Part shown: positions 50,645 through 60,434 of the stretch, one piece after another | How the letters are laid out: the number at the start of each line of letters is the position of its first letter | How positions within the stretch are numbered: position 1 is the first letter of the stretch | Assembly (NCBI GenBank): GCA_049601975.1 | Contig: JBMYRC010000006.1 | Coordinates: forward strand, 5,266-69,265 | Reading direction: 5' to 3' | Length of the DNA stretch: 64,000 nt | Source of the DNA: UBA6544 sp049601975 | GTDB lineage: Bacteria; Pseudomonadota; Alphaproteobacteria; UBA8366 | The notes under the pieces: generated by a model | Told to the model about the DNA's origin: nothing | Databases searched by the model: none | The model's input: only the letters and a program-made list of their open reading frames with translations | Made by a program: the position numbers and the translations under genes

Positions 50645-52087
50645 TTAGCGCGGCAGATCGGTGGTGCCCATCAGGTATTCGTCGATGGAGCGCGCGCATT
50701 GACGACCTTCGCGGATCGCCCATACGACCAGCGATTGGCCGCGCCGCATATCACCGGCGGCAAAGACCTTATTGACCGATGTGCGGTACTCTTCCGTGTT
50801 CGCGTCGACATTGCCACGCGGGTCGAGTTTCAGACCGAGCGTCTCGACCATTCCTTCCTGAACCGGATGCACGAACCCCATGGCGAGAAGCACCAGATCG
50901 GCTTTCAATTCGAACTCAGAGCCGTCGACTTCCTGCATCTCCATGCGGCCGTCCTCGCCTGTTGCCCACTCGAGACGAATACCGTTCAGTGCCGTCACTT
51001 TACTATTGGTCCCGGAGAACGTCTTTGTGCCCACGGACCAATCGCGCTCACAGCCTTCTTCGTGGGAACTGGAAGTGCGCAGCTTCATCGGCCAATCGGG
51101 CCAGGTCAGCGCCTTATTTTCGCGCTCCGGCGGTTGCGGCAGTAATTCCAACTGGGTAACGGATTTGGCGCCGTGACGGAACGAAGTGCCAACACAATCC
51201 GAGCCCGTATCACCGCCACCGATGACGACGACATGCTTGTCCGTCGCCATGATCGACACATCGTCCGGCACGTCCACGCCCGCATTCCGGTCGTTTTGCT
51301 GGGAGAGAAATTCCATCGCAAAGTGGACACCATCGAACTCACGACCCGGCACCGGTAAATCACGGGGCTTCTCGGCGCCACCACACAGAGCAACCGCGTC
51401 GAAATCAGTCATCAGCGTTTCAATTTCTACATTCACACCAACATGACTGTTGGAACGGAACTCGACCCCTTCGGTCTGCATCTGCGCCATCCGACGGTCG
51501 ATCAGGTGCTTCTCCATCTTAAAGTCGGGAATACCGATCCGCATAAGTCCACCGATCCGCTCGCTCTTCTCGAAGACGACGACTTTATGACCCGCTCGTG
51601 CAAGCTGTTGCGCGCAGGCGAGGCCGGCAGGGCCGGAGCCGATAACGGCAACGCGCTTATCCGTGTGGCGTGCGGGCGGCAGTGGCCTAATCCAACCTTC
51701 TTCCCAACCGCGATCGACAATCGAGCATTCAATGGTTTTAATCGTCACCGGCGCATCGTCGATGTTCAATGTGCAGGCCGCCTCGCACGGAGCGGGGCAA
51801 ATGCGACCCGTGAATTCCGGGAAATTATTGGTGGAGTGGAGCGTATCCAGGGCTTCCCGCCATTTGTCGCGATAGACCAGATCGTTCCATTCTGGAATTA
51901 TATTGTTCACCGGGCAGCCCTGATGACAATACGGAATGCCGCAATCCATGCAGCGCGCACCTTGTTCGGAAGCTTTTTCCGAAGATAACGGAATCACGAA
52001 TTCCTTGTAGTGATTGACGCGCTCCTCGACCGGGGCATAGCGCCGGTCGTCTCGCTCAATCTCGAGAAATCCAGTCGGGTTACCCAT
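50645..52087 (-). CDS. gltD: Glutamate synthase (NADPH) small subunit
   Basis: 480 residues. The N-terminal domain carries two 4Fe-4S cysteine clusters (CMDCGIPYCHQGCPVNN and CPAPCEAACTLNI), then FAD motif IGSGPAGLACAQQLARAG and NADPH motif VIGGGDTGSDCVGT. Passes electrons from NADPH to the large subunit for making two glutamates from glutamine and 2-oxoglutarate. Starts three bases after the gltB stop, with GGAGAATAAATC ahead of the ATG. Downstream partner in an operon. Confidence 0.97.
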   Translation of the reverse strand: MGNPTGFLEIERDDRRYAPVEERVNHYKEFVIPLSSEKASEQGARCMDCGIPYCHQGCPVNNIIPEWNDLVYRDKWREALDTLHSTNNFPEFTGRICPAPCEAACTLNIDDAPVTIKTIECSIVDRGWEEGWIRPLPPARHTDKRVAVIGSGPAGLACAQQLARAGHKVVVFEKSERIGGLMRIGIPDFKMEKHLIDRRMAQMQTEGVEFRSNSHVGVNVEIETLMTDFDAVALCGGAEKPRDLPVPGREFDGVHFAMEFLSQQNDRNAGVDVPDDVSIMATDKHVVVIGGGDTGSDCVGTSFRHGAKSVTQLELLPQPPERENKALTWPDWPMKLRTSSSHEEGCERDWSVGTKTFSGTNSKVTALNGIRLEWATGEDGRMEMQEVDGSEFELKADLVLLAMGFVHPVQEGMVETLGLKLDPRGNVDANTEEYRTSVNKVFAAGDMRRGQSLVVWAIREGRQCARSIDEYLMGTTDLPR

Positions 52088-52090
52088 GAT

Positions 52091-55000
52091 TTATTCTCCG
52101 CCCGCAGCAGCCGCGCTGCGCTCTTCCAATTCGGCCTTGGCCTGCATTTCGTGCAACGCCCGTCGGTATTCGACCGGCATGACCTTCACGAACTTCGGAA
52201 GATAGTTGTCCCAATCATCGAGAATGGCCCGCGCCCGGTCACTGCCGGTATAGTGCTGATGATTCTCGATAAGTCCCCGCAAGCGCCGTTCGTCATAACG
52301 CGTCATATCAGACGACGGGTCGATGCCATCGTCATTCGCCGCGCGTTCTTCCCTCGGCACCGCCTCCAATTCCACCATGCTCTTGTTGCAAAGACTGTCG
52401 AAAGCGTTCTTCTCGTCGAGCACATAAGCGATTCCACCGGACATGCCGGCCGCGAAATTGCGCCCCGTTTCACCCAATACAACGACGACACCACCGGTCA
52501 TGTACTCCGCTCCGTGATCGCCGCAACCTTCGACCACCGCCGATGCACCAGAGTTCCGTACCGCGAACCGCTCGCCGGCTACGCCACGGAAATAGCATTC
52601 GCCCGCAATGGCGCCGTAGAGCACTGTATTGCCAACAATGATGTTCTCTTCCGGCACAAGCTGACTGTCCGGTGAGGGGTAGATGGCAATGCGGCCGCCG
52701 GACAATCCCTTACCGACATAATCGTTCGCATCGCCGACCAGCTCGAACGAGACACCATGCGACAACCAGGCTCCGAAGCTCTGCCCGGCATTCCCGGTGA
52801 ATTTCACATGGATCGAATCTTCGGATAGGCCCGCATGGCCGTGCTGTTTCGCGATCTCGCCCGACATCATCGCGCCGACTGTGCGATTGATATTGCGGAT
52901 CGGGCTTTCGAAACTGACCGGTGCACCACCGTCGATGGCACCCTTCGCTTTGGCGATCAGCTCGTTATCAAGCGCCTTCTCCAAGCCGTGATCTTGATCT
53001 TCGCAATTAAAGAGCGCCACGCCTTCTGGTGCCTCGATGGGAGCCAACAAACGTGAGAGATCAATGTTCTGAGCTTTCCAATGATCGACCGCATTGTTCA
53101 TGTCGAGGATATCGCGGCGACCGATCATCTCATCAATGGTCCGGAAGCCGAGCTCCGCCATGATCTCGCGAACTTCAGTGGCGATATAGGTGAAGAAATT
53201 AACCACATGTTCGGGCTGCCCAGTGAAGCGCTTGCGCAATTCGGGGTCCTGGGTCGCCACACCGACCGGGCATGTATTGAGATGACACTTCCGCATCATA
53301 ATACAGCCTTCGGAAATCAGAGCCGCCGTAGCGAAACCAAACTCGTCGGCACCGAGCAATGCCCCGATGATAACATCGCGTCCCGTCCGCAAACCACCGT
53401 CGACCTGTACCGCGATGCGGCCGCGCAATCCGTTCATGACCAGCGTTTGATGAGTTTCGGCCAGACCGAGCTCCCACGGTCCACCGGCATTTAGCAATGA
53501 TGTCAGAGGGCTAGCGCCCGTTCCTCCATCATGACCTGAGATCGTGACATGATCTGAATACGCCTTGCTGACGCCCGCCGCGACCGTGCCGACACCAACT
53601 TCGGAGACCAGCTTTACGGAAATACGCGCCTGCGGATTAACGTTCTTCAGATCGTGGATGAGCTGTGCCAAATCCTCGATCGAATAGATATCGTGGTGCG
53701 GCGGCGGTGAAATCAGTCCAACGCCCGGTGTCGAATGTCGCACGCGGGCAATCCATTCATCGACCTTGTCGCCCGGAAGCTGTCCGCCTTCGCCGGGCTT
53801 AGCGCCCTGAGCCATCTTGATCTGGATGTCATCCGCATTGACCAGATATTCCGTCGTCACACCAAAGCGGCCCGACGCGACCTGCTTGATCCGCGAACGC
53901 AAGGAATCGCCGTTTTCCATCGTACCGAAGCGGATGGCTTCCTCGCCTCCCTCCCCAGTGTTGGAGCGCCCGCCGAGACGGTTCATGGCGATGGCCAAAT
54001 TCGTGTGCGCTTCCCATGAGATGGAGCCAAAGGACATGGCCCCGGTCGCGAAGCGCTTCACGATTTCGGAGATCGGTTCGACTTCGTCGACAGAGATCGC
54101 CTCACGGTCGGACTTGATATCGAACAAGCCGCGCAAGTTCTTAAACTTGGTGGTCTGATCGTTGACCTTCGAGGTGTAGGTCTTGAAGAGCTTGTAATTG
54201 GCACTGCGGACCGCGTGCTGGAGCGTGCCGATGGTCTCCGGCGTCCAAACGTGTTCCTCGCCCCGGATGCGATAAGCGAGATCACCACCGACATCCAAGT
54301 CGCTGCGATAGATTGGCGCGTCGCCATACGCCGTTGCGTGGCGGCGTTCCGTCTCTTCCGCGATTTCAGGCAGACCCGCGCCTTCAACCTTCGCCGCGGT
54401 GCCAGTGAAAAAATCCTCGACGAATTTGCTCGACAATCCGACCGCATCGAATATCTGCGCGCCGCAATATGACTGATAGGTGGAGATGCCCATCTTCGAC
54501 ATCACCTTCATCATACCTTTGCCGACAGCCTTGATGTAATGTTTATGCGCGGTTTCGTCGTCGATCTCATTCGTGGTCTCGTGCACGAAGTTGCTCAACG
54601 TGTCGAAAGCGAGATAAGGGTTCATCGCCTCCGCGCCATATCCCGCCAATAGGCAGAAATCATGGACACGGCGGGCCTCACCGGTCTCCACCACCAAGCC
54701 CACTTCCGTGCGCAATCCTTCGCGAATTAGGTGATGGTGAACCGCCCCAGTCGCCAACAACGCGGGCACGGCGACATGCTTCGCATCGACCCCACGGTCG
54801 GAGAGGATAATGATATTATGCTTTTGTTTTTCAACGACTCTTTGCGCTTCTTCGCAAATGCGTTGAATCGCAACCTCCATCGTCACGGCATCATCGCCAT
54901 CACAGCGATAACAGATGTCCAAGGTATAGGTCCGGAATGACCCATCAACATGGTTCTCGATCCGCCGAATCCGCTCCAAATCCGTATTCGACAGGATCGG

Positions 55001-56731
55001 TTGATCGACTTCGAGGCGCTTGTGCTCACCACCCGAACCAAGATCCATTAAGTCTGGGCGCGGCCCGATAAAGCTCACCAGCGACATCACCAATTCTTCG
55101 CGGATCGGATCGATAGGAGGATTCGTGACCTGCGCGAAATTCTGGAAGAAATAATCGGAGAGCATGCGTGGCTTGTCGGAGAGCGGGGCGAGCGGAATAT
55201 CGCGGCCCATGGAGCCAATCGGGTCCTCGCCCTTCACCGCCATCGGATCAAGAAAGAACTTCACGTCTTCCCGTGTGTAACCAAAAGCCTGCTGCATATC
55301 GAGCAGGGTCTCACTATCTGCCGCCATCGGACCGATTTCCGCGGGCAGGTCGGAGAGATGGATTTGCGTCTGGTCGAGCCAGTCCTGATAGGGATAGGCA
55401 TCGGCCAAACCGGATTTGAGTTCCTTGTCGGAGATGATCCGGTGCTCTTCTAGATCGACCACCAACATCTTGCCCGGCTGCAGGCGCCATTTGCTGATGA
55501 TTTTCTCTTCCGGGATATTCGGCAGCACGCCGACTTCGGACGCCATGATGACGAGGCCGTCATCGGTCACGATATAGCGGGCGGGTCGCAGTCCATTGCG
55601 GTCAAGCGTTGCCGCGATTTGCTTTCCATCCGTGAACGCCATCGCCGCCGGTCCATCCCACGGCTCCATCAGGGCCGAATAATACTCATAGAAGGCCCGG
55701 CGTTTCGGATCCATCAGACCGTTACCGCTCCACGCTTCCGGGATCATCAGCATCATCGCATGGGAGAGCGAATAACCGCCCATCACCAACAATTCGAGCG
55801 CATTGTCGAAGGTCGAGGAATCGGACGGGCTGTCGCCGATGACCGGCCACAGTTTCTCCAAATCGTCACCGAGGACCTTGGATTTCATATTATGGCGGCG
55901 GGCATTCATCCAGTTGATGTTGCCGCGCACAGTATTGATCTCGCCGTTATGGCAGAGGAAACGAAACGGCTGCGCCAGACGCCAGGACGGGAAGGTATTG
56001 GTCGAGAACCGCTGATGGAACAATGCCATCGCTGTTGCGAAGTCTGTATCCTGGAAGTCGAGATAGAATTTCGAAAGATTGGGCGCCAACACCATACCTT
56101 TGTAGACCATGGTGTGTGCCGACATCGAGACGACGTAGAAATCCTGCCATGCGGTGGCATTCTTATCCCAAAGCGCGTGATGCGCCTGTTTGCGGATCAC
56201 ATAGAGTTTGCGCTGGAAAGCCTCCGAATCCGGTGTCTCCGGCCCGCGCTGGATCAAGACCTGCCTGATGATCGGCTCGGCTTCCTTGACGCTCTCGCCA
56301 AGGACGCTGTTGTCGACCGGCACATCGCGCCATCCGATCAAAATTTGTCCCTCGCGCGAGATAGAAGTCTCGATTGCCTCCGCCGCGAGATCGCACTTCG
56401 TCGGATCGTTCGGCAGAAACACCATGCCGACCGCGTAGTCACCGACCGGCGGCAAGGTAATACCGCGCTCGGAGAAGACCTTGCGCATGAAGCCGTCAGG
56501 AATTTGAATAAGAATCCCCGCGCCGTCGCCCGCCAACGGATCAGCGCCGATGGCGCCCCGGTGATCAAGGTTGTGGACGATCTCCAGCGCCTGGTGGACA
56601 ATTTCGTGTTTCGGATCGTTATGAATGTTCGCTATGAAACCGAATCCGCACGCATCATGCTCATTGACAGGGTCATATAGTCCCTGCTCAACAGGCAAAC
56701 CAACATTGTTGCGCCGGATCTCGTGGCTCAT
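52091..56731 (-). CDS. gltB: Glutamate synthase (NADPH) large subunit
   Basis: 1546 residues. Order: 27-residue propeptide then the class-II glutaminase Cys28 (YDPVNEHDACGFGFIANI); central linker; FMN-binding synthase domain (ISVKLVSEVGVGTVAAGVSK; SGHDGGTGASPLTSL); the 3Fe-4S cysteines (CIMMRKCHLNTCPVGV); and a C-terminal beta-helix (GG-rich, AGERFAVRNSGASAVVEGCG). Transfers the glutamine amide ammonia through a channel to 2-oxoglutarate. An AT-rich untranslated region precedes it. Operon with gltD. Confidence 0.98.
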   Translation of the reverse strand: MSHEIRRNNVGLPVEQGLYDPVNEHDACGFGFIANIHNDPKHEIVHQALEIVHNLDHRGAIGADPLAGDGAGILIQIPDGFMRKVFSERGITLPPVGDYAVGMVFLPNDPTKCDLAAEAIETSISREGQILIGWRDVPVDNSVLGESVKEAEPIIRQVLIQRGPETPDSEAFQRKLYVIRKQAHHALWDKNATAWQDFYVVSMSAHTMVYKGMVLAPNLSKFYLDFQDTDFATAMALFHQRFSTNTFPSWRLAQPFRFLCHNGEINTVRGNINWMNARRHNMKSKVLGDDLEKLWPVIGDSPSDSSTFDNALELLVMGGYSLSHAMMLMIPEAWSGNGLMDPKRRAFYEYYSALMEPWDGPAAMAFTDGKQIAATLDRNGLRPARYIVTDDGLVIMASEVGVLPNIPEEKIISKWRLQPGKMLVVDLEEHRIISDKELKSGLADAYPYQDWLDQTQIHLSDLPAEIGPMAADSETLLDMQQAFGYTREDVKFFLDPMAVKGEDPIGSMGRDIPLAPLSDKPRMLSDYFFQNFAQVTNPPIDPIREELVMSLVSFIGPRPDLMDLGSGGEHKRLEVDQPILSNTDLERIRRIENHVDGSFRTYTLDICYRCDGDDAVTMEVAIQRICEEAQRVVEKQKHNIIILSDRGVDAKHVAVPALLATGAVHHHLIREGLRTEVGLVVETGEARRVHDFCLLAGYGAEAMNPYLAFDTLSNFVHETTNEIDDETAHKHYIKAVGKGMMKVMSKMGISTYQSYCGAQIFDAVGLSSKFVEDFFTGTAAKVEGAGLPEIAEETERRHATAYGDAPIYRSDLDVGGDLAYRIRGEEHVWTPETIGTLQHAVRSANYKLFKTYTSKVNDQTTKFKNLRGLFDIKSDREAISVDEVEPISEIVKRFATGAMSFGSISWEAHTNLAIAMNRLGGRSNTGEGGEEAIRFGTMENGDSLRSRIKQVASGRFGVTTEYLVNADDIQIKMAQGAKPGEGGQLPGDKVDEWIARVRHSTPGVGLISPPPHHDIYSIEDLAQLIHDLKNVNPQARISVKLVSEVGVGTVAAGVSKAYSDHVTISGHDGGTGASPLTSLLNAGGPWELGLAETHQTLVMNGLRGRIAVQVDGGLRTGRDVIIGALLGADEFGFATAALISEGCIMMRKCHLNTCPVGVATQDPELRKRFTGQPEHVVNFFTYIATEVREIMAELGFRTIDEMIGRRDILDMNNAVDHWKAQNIDLSRLLAPIEAPEGVALFNCEDQDHGLEKALDNELIAKAKGAIDGGAPVSFESPIRNINRTVGAMMSGEIAKQHGHAGLSEDSIHVKFTGNAGQSFGAWLSHGVSFELVGDANDYVGKGLSGGRIAIYPSPDSQLVPEENIIVGNTVLYGAIAGECYFRGVAGERFAVRNSGASAVVEGCGDHGAEYMTGGVVVVLGETGRNFAAGMSGGIAYVLDEKNAFDSLCNKSMVELEAVPREERAANDDGIDPSSDMTRYDERRLRGLIENHQHYTGSDRARAILDDWDNYLPKFVKVMPVEYRRALHEMQAKAELEERSAAAAGGE

Positions 56732-57103
56732 GCGTTAACTCCCAATAGGCTCCGCGGAGGGCCGGATTAAATAGCAAGCCCCAGCGGAAACAGAAAATAG
56801 TTTATTTCACCAAAATATAAATTTAATAATATCAATGTCTTGAGATGGGAATTCCGAGTCTATTTTCAAGTCTGGGGTCGTATGATTTTAAGAATCAGTT
56901 CAAATCCAACAATTTGCCTTGTTTCGGCCGGAAGATATCCACTCCCGTCCTCGGTACTCAGATATTCAATCTCAGGCCCAAATTCTGGATCGCGTGCCGC
57001 GTCCGGATTGCCACCAAATCTAAATCTGGCATTCCAGGGTGGTCGTTAGACCGAACCCAGAACTATGGCCTGAGCATGACATTCCACTTGCTCCTACCAT
57101 TCG
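56732..57103. other. Non-coding region upstream of gltB
   Basis: 372 bases without a gene I can support. The half next to gltB is strongly AT-rich (about 56790-56900, e.g. a TATAAATTTAATAATATCAA stretch), fitting a promoter and leader for gltBD. The other half is GC-normal. Both strands contain moderate open frames (e.g. plus strand 56845-57234) with no recognisable domain, and these run into the real gene at 57104. No tRNA or hairpin terminator was seen. Confidence 0.5.
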
Positions 57104-57874
57104 CTAAAGGCCAAGCAAACGACTCTCCTCAATCTCCTTTGTCTCGATTTCGGCGAGCGTCAGCATGTGCCAAAACAGCGCCAGGTTACTCGATAACACG
57201 GGTTTGCCGAGCTGTTCTTCCGCCGCCGCGATAATGCGGGCGCAACGCAGGTTTGTGCAGGAAATGAACACCGCTTCCGCGTCACTCCCCTCGCCCGCCG
57301 CGACCGCAGCCTCGAGGATTGATTGCGGCGTGATACGGGCGACATTTGCCTCGACTTCCTCGTCGAAGGTGGTCACGCCAGAAATATCAAAGCCGCCCGC
57401 CGCGAACATTTTCACGATGTCCCCGGTCACCGCGATATTGTAAGGCGTCAACACTGCGATCCGTTGGATGTCGAGCGCCCGTAGCCCTGCCTTCGCGGCT
57501 GTCGCCGGATTTGTCGGCCTCACGCCGGGCCGTGCCGAGGTTATCAGGCTCGCCACGCGGTCCTCTCCGATCACCGAAGAGGCGGAGGTACAAGCATAGC
57601 CGATCACATCAAAATTGGCGCCGACGGGAAACAATCCGATTGCGGCGCCCAAATCCGCCTCCATAGCGGCCAATGTATCGTGGGTCACCGCTTCCCCGCT
57701 CGGAATGCGAGTGTGATGCAGAATAACAGAGCGGTCTCTCAGGTAGTAGCGAAACTCGTCCTCGATCGTCTCTTCCGCCTGCAAAACCACCAATCCCAGG
57801 GTGGGCAAGCGGGCGCCTTCATCCTCGACAACATAGGGAGCGGATGCGACCATCGATAAATGTTTTCCTTCCAT
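57104..57874 (-). CDS. Asp/Glu/hydantoin racemase superfamily protein (maleate isomerase-like)
   Basis: 256 residues. Two-cysteine active site of the family: GYACTSASSVIGE (first Cys, about residue 96) and AVFISCTNLRCA (second Cys, about residue 200), with TPYNIAVTGD between. Closest in pattern to maleate isomerases and arylmalonate decarboxylases; the ectoine-utilisation EutA proteins belong to the same group. Cytoplasmic. GAGG lies ahead of the ATG. Divergent from the DHA2 exporter at 57970 (95 bases). Confidence 0.85.
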   Translation of the reverse strand: MEGKHLSMVASAPYVVEDEGARLPTLGLVVLQAEETIEDEFRYYLRDRSVILHHTRIPSGEAVTHDTLAAMEADLGAAIGLFPVGANFDVIGYACTSASSVIGEDRVASLITSARPGVRPTNPATAAKAGLRALDIQRIAVLTPYNIAVTGDIVKMFAAGGFDISGVTTFDEEVEANVARITPQSILEAAVAAGEGSDAEAVFISCTNLRCARIIAAAEEQLGKPVLSSNLALFWHMLTLAEIETKEIEESRLLGL

Positions 57875-57969
57875 CGCTCAGACCTCGACTACCAAGTTTC
57901 TGATTGTAAGGGCAATTCACCCGACGCGCGATACTTCTTAACGCCGCACCCCGATAACCACACTCCCGA

Positions 57970-59520
57970 ATGAGCACCAGCGACGTCCTTTTCGCCCGTT
58001 ATGGGCCCAAATACCGATGGGTGGTTACCGTCGTGGCGCTGATGGCATTCTTCTGCATGGTCTTCGCCAGCTCGATGATTAATGTGGCAATTCCGAACGT
58101 CATGGGCGCCTACGGTGTCGGTCAGGATAAAGCGCAATTCCTCTCCAGCGCCTTCCTCGCGACCACGGTGACGAGCCTGCTTGCCAACACCTGGCTGATC
58201 GGGCGGTTCGGACAACCCGCCACCTTCGCCGCCAGTTTGATCGTCTTTATCTTCGGCAGTGTTGTCAGCAGTTTTGCCCCGACCCTCGACATGATCATCG
58301 TCGGTCGCGTTATCCAAGGGTTCGGCGCGGGCGTCATCCAACCGCTGGTCATGGTATTGCTGTTTGACATTTTCCCACGAGAAAAACGCGGTGTAGCGAT
58401 GGGTCTTTTCAGCATGGGTGTCGCCTTCGCACTTGGTCTGGCACCCGCACTCGGCGGCATCGTGGTCGACACATTAGGATGGAGATATGTCTTCCTTATC
58501 CCAGTCCCGGTCGCCCTCATCTCCCTGGCGATGGGCGTCTTCTTTATACCCGAACGGAAGAGCCGGGGGCCCGCCGGAAAGTTCGATTATCTCGGCTACG
58601 CGCTCATGTGCGGCTTCGTCTTCTGCCTAATGACGATCCTCGGCAACGGACAGCGGTGGGGTTGGGCCTCAGACGACATCGCCATTCTTCTGACAATCAT
58701 GGTCCTGTCGCTGATCGGGTTCGTTTTCTCCCAACAGCGCCCCCAAGGCAGTTTGATGGATGTGAGTGTGTTCCGAAACTTTCGCTTCTGCACTGTGATC
58801 ACCGTGTCTTTCTTTTATGGCATGGGCAGTTTCGCGCAAAACTACGCCTTCCCCATCTTTAGCCAGATAGTCCAGGGCTATACGCCGACCCTAGCTGGGG
58901 CACTACTGTTGCCGGGGGCCATTCTGGTCGCGTTTATCCTCCCGCTTACCGGCAAGCTGGCGGACCGCTTTCCGCCTCACTTATTAATATTTGCGGGACA
59001 ATTCATCTTTATCGGCAGCGCCCTGGCGCTGGCGGACGCGGATGTCGATACAGTATTCTGGGTGATCGCTTTCTATCTTTTGATCGGCCGTCTCGGTATC
59101 GCCCTGATCTCACCCTGCGTTAACAGTGCCGCCCTCGCGGCCTTGCCACCGGAAAAAATCAATGCGGGTGCCGGAATCGTTAATCTCTTCCTGATGTTGG
59201 GCGGCTCCACGGGAATCAGTGGCTTGGTGGTCGTCCTGGAGCGCCGCACCCAATTGCACAGCGACGCGCTGACCGCGACCCAGAACGCCGGCAATGACTC
59301 CACCATGGCACTTTTAGGCGAAGTTCAACGGGTGTTGGGCGCCGAAGGCATTCCCGATGCGGCACACAGCCAAATAGCGCTCTCGTATCTCGGCGACGTG
59401 GTTGAGGCACAGGCCAATACGCTTGGCTTCCAAGACGGCTTCCTTTGGGTCGCCATCGCCGCCCTCGCCTCCCTGCTGCCTGCCACCGTCATGATGTTGC
59501 AGAAGCGGCGGCGGTCATGA
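57970..59520 (+). CDS. DHA2-family MFS transporter
   Basis: 516 residues, 14 hydrophobic segments. N-terminus STSDVLFARYGPKYRWVVTVVALMAFF and SMINVAIPNVMGAYGVGQDKAQF carry the DHA2 signature; GRVIQGFGAGVIQPLVM and GLFSMGVAFALGLAPALGG follow. Clear paralogue of the exporter at 14392, sharing the LFARYGP-Y-W start and LTATQ and GF-QD-FL stretches. Proton-driven export across the inner membrane. No regulator is adjacent. Confidence 0.9.
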   Translation: MSTSDVLFARYGPKYRWVVTVVALMAFFCMVFASSMINVAIPNVMGAYGVGQDKAQFLSSAFLATTVTSLLANTWLIGRFGQPATFAASLIVFIFGSVVSSFAPTLDMIIVGRVIQGFGAGVIQPLVMVLLFDIFPREKRGVAMGLFSMGVAFALGLAPALGGIVVDTLGWRYVFLIPVPVALISLAMGVFFIPERKSRGPAGKFDYLGYALMCGFVFCLMTILGNGQRWGWASDDIAILLTIMVLSLIGFVFSQQRPQGSLMDVSVFRNFRFCTVITVSFFYGMGSFAQNYAFPIFSQIVQGYTPTLAGALLLPGAILVAFILPLTGKLADRFPPHLLIFAGQFIFIGSALALADADVDTVFWVIAFYLLIGRLGIALISPCVNSAALAALPPEKINAGAGIVNLFLMLGGSTGISGLVVVLERRTQLHSDALTATQNAGNDSTMALLGEVQRVLGAEGIPDAAHSQIALSYLGDVVEAQANTLGFQDGFLWVAIAALASLLPATVMMLQKRRRS

Positions 59521-59528
59521 ATAAAGTC

Positions 59529-59575
59529 TCCCTCATCCTAACCCGCTTCACGTGCGGGAGAGGGTCAGGGTGAGG
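59529..59575. repeat. Intergenic inverted repeat, CCCTCACCC family (copy 2, short)
   Basis: CTCCCTCATCCTAACCCG and, inverted, CGGGAGAGGGTCAGGGTGAG around a CTTCACGTG loop. Same type as 18872-18965 but only one hairpin. Fills the gap between the exporter and crotonase genes. Confidence 0.75.
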
Positions 59576-59598
59576 CAGCAGACCACAAGGAATCCATC

Positions 59599-60363
59599 AT
59601 GAAAACCGGCATTGACCTCAACATCAAAGGCGAGCTCGCCTTCCTCACACTCAACAGACCGAATCAACGAAATGCGCTCGACCTGCAATCCGCCGACGAT
59701 TTCCAGGCCGCGGTGCAGGATATCGATGCGAACGATGCCGTCCAAGCAGTCGTCCTGACCGGCAGCGGCGGCGTCTTTTGCGCCGGGGCGGATTTGGGCG
59801 AAATGGCCGACAAAGGAGCGATCTATCGCCCCTGGGCGGGTGCGGACGGCCCGTTGGCCAAACCCTGCACAAAACCCGTCATCGCCGCTATTGAGGGCCA
59901 CGCGGTTGCGGGCGGTCTCGGTGTCGCCCTCTGGTCCGATTTACGAGTCGCCAGCGAGACTGCCGTCTTCGGTGTCTTCTGTCGCCGCTTCGGTGTTCCG
60001 ATGAGCGACGGCACACCAACCCGCCTTCCCAAGATTATCGGCCGCTCCCGCGCCCTCGACATGCTGTTGACGGGCCGCCCGGTCCGCGCCGAGGAAGCCC
60101 TCCACATCGGCCTCGCCGACCGCCTCGCGCCTGAAGGACAGGCTTTGGAGATGGCGACCGCCCTCGCCCGCGAAATCAGCCAATTCCCGCCGCTCGCCAT
60201 GCGCGCCGACCGAGACGCCGCCTGGGCCGCCTTCAACGATGACGAAGCCGCAATGCTGATCGTAGAAGACGAGGGAGCACAGGCCGCCAAAAAAGTTGAG
60301 GCGGCAGCAGGGGCCGTTCGATTTAAGGACGGTGTCGGCAAAGATGGAACGTTCAACGGTTGA
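59599..60363 (+). CDS. Crotonase-fold protein lacking canonical catalytic glutamates
   Basis: 254 residues. Fold motifs: LNRPNQRNALD, CAGADLGEMA and EGHAVAGGLGVALWSDLR (oxyanion hole). The positions of the two hydratase glutamates read VFCRRFGVPMSDGTPTRLP (no Glu) and RALDMLLTG (Asp). It belongs to the FCRR-FGVP-DG group often annotated as enoyl-CoA hydratase, in which chemistry must differ. AAGGA precedes the ATG. It heads a rightward run with the two TauD genes. Confidence 0.88.
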   Translation: MKTGIDLNIKGELAFLTLNRPNQRNALDLQSADDFQAAVQDIDANDAVQAVVLTGSGGVFCAGADLGEMADKGAIYRPWAGADGPLAKPCTKPVIAAIEGHAVAGGLGVALWSDLRVASETAVFGVFCRRFGVPMSDGTPTRLPKIIGRSRALDMLLTGRPVRAEEALHIGLADRLAPEGQALEMATALAREISQFPPLAMRADRDAAWAAFNDDEAAMLIVEDEGAQAAKKVEAAAGAVRFKDGVGKDGTFNG

Positions 60364-60434
60364 ACCCTTCCCCTTGAGCCATGCCGACCTTAGGTTCTTG
60401 AAACACTGCCCATGCCGACCGGACACATGAACCG

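Noticed and set aside
56845..57234. 129-codon plus-strand open frame in the gltB upstream region
   Set aside because: No domain or ribosome site, and its second half lies antisense to the racemase-family gene; probably chance.
57104..57874. EutA (ectoine utilisation) assignment linked with the EctC-like gene
   Set aside because: It is over 40 kb away and the two-Cys motif fits maleate isomerase/racemase proteins in general; no other ectoine-degradation gene is present.
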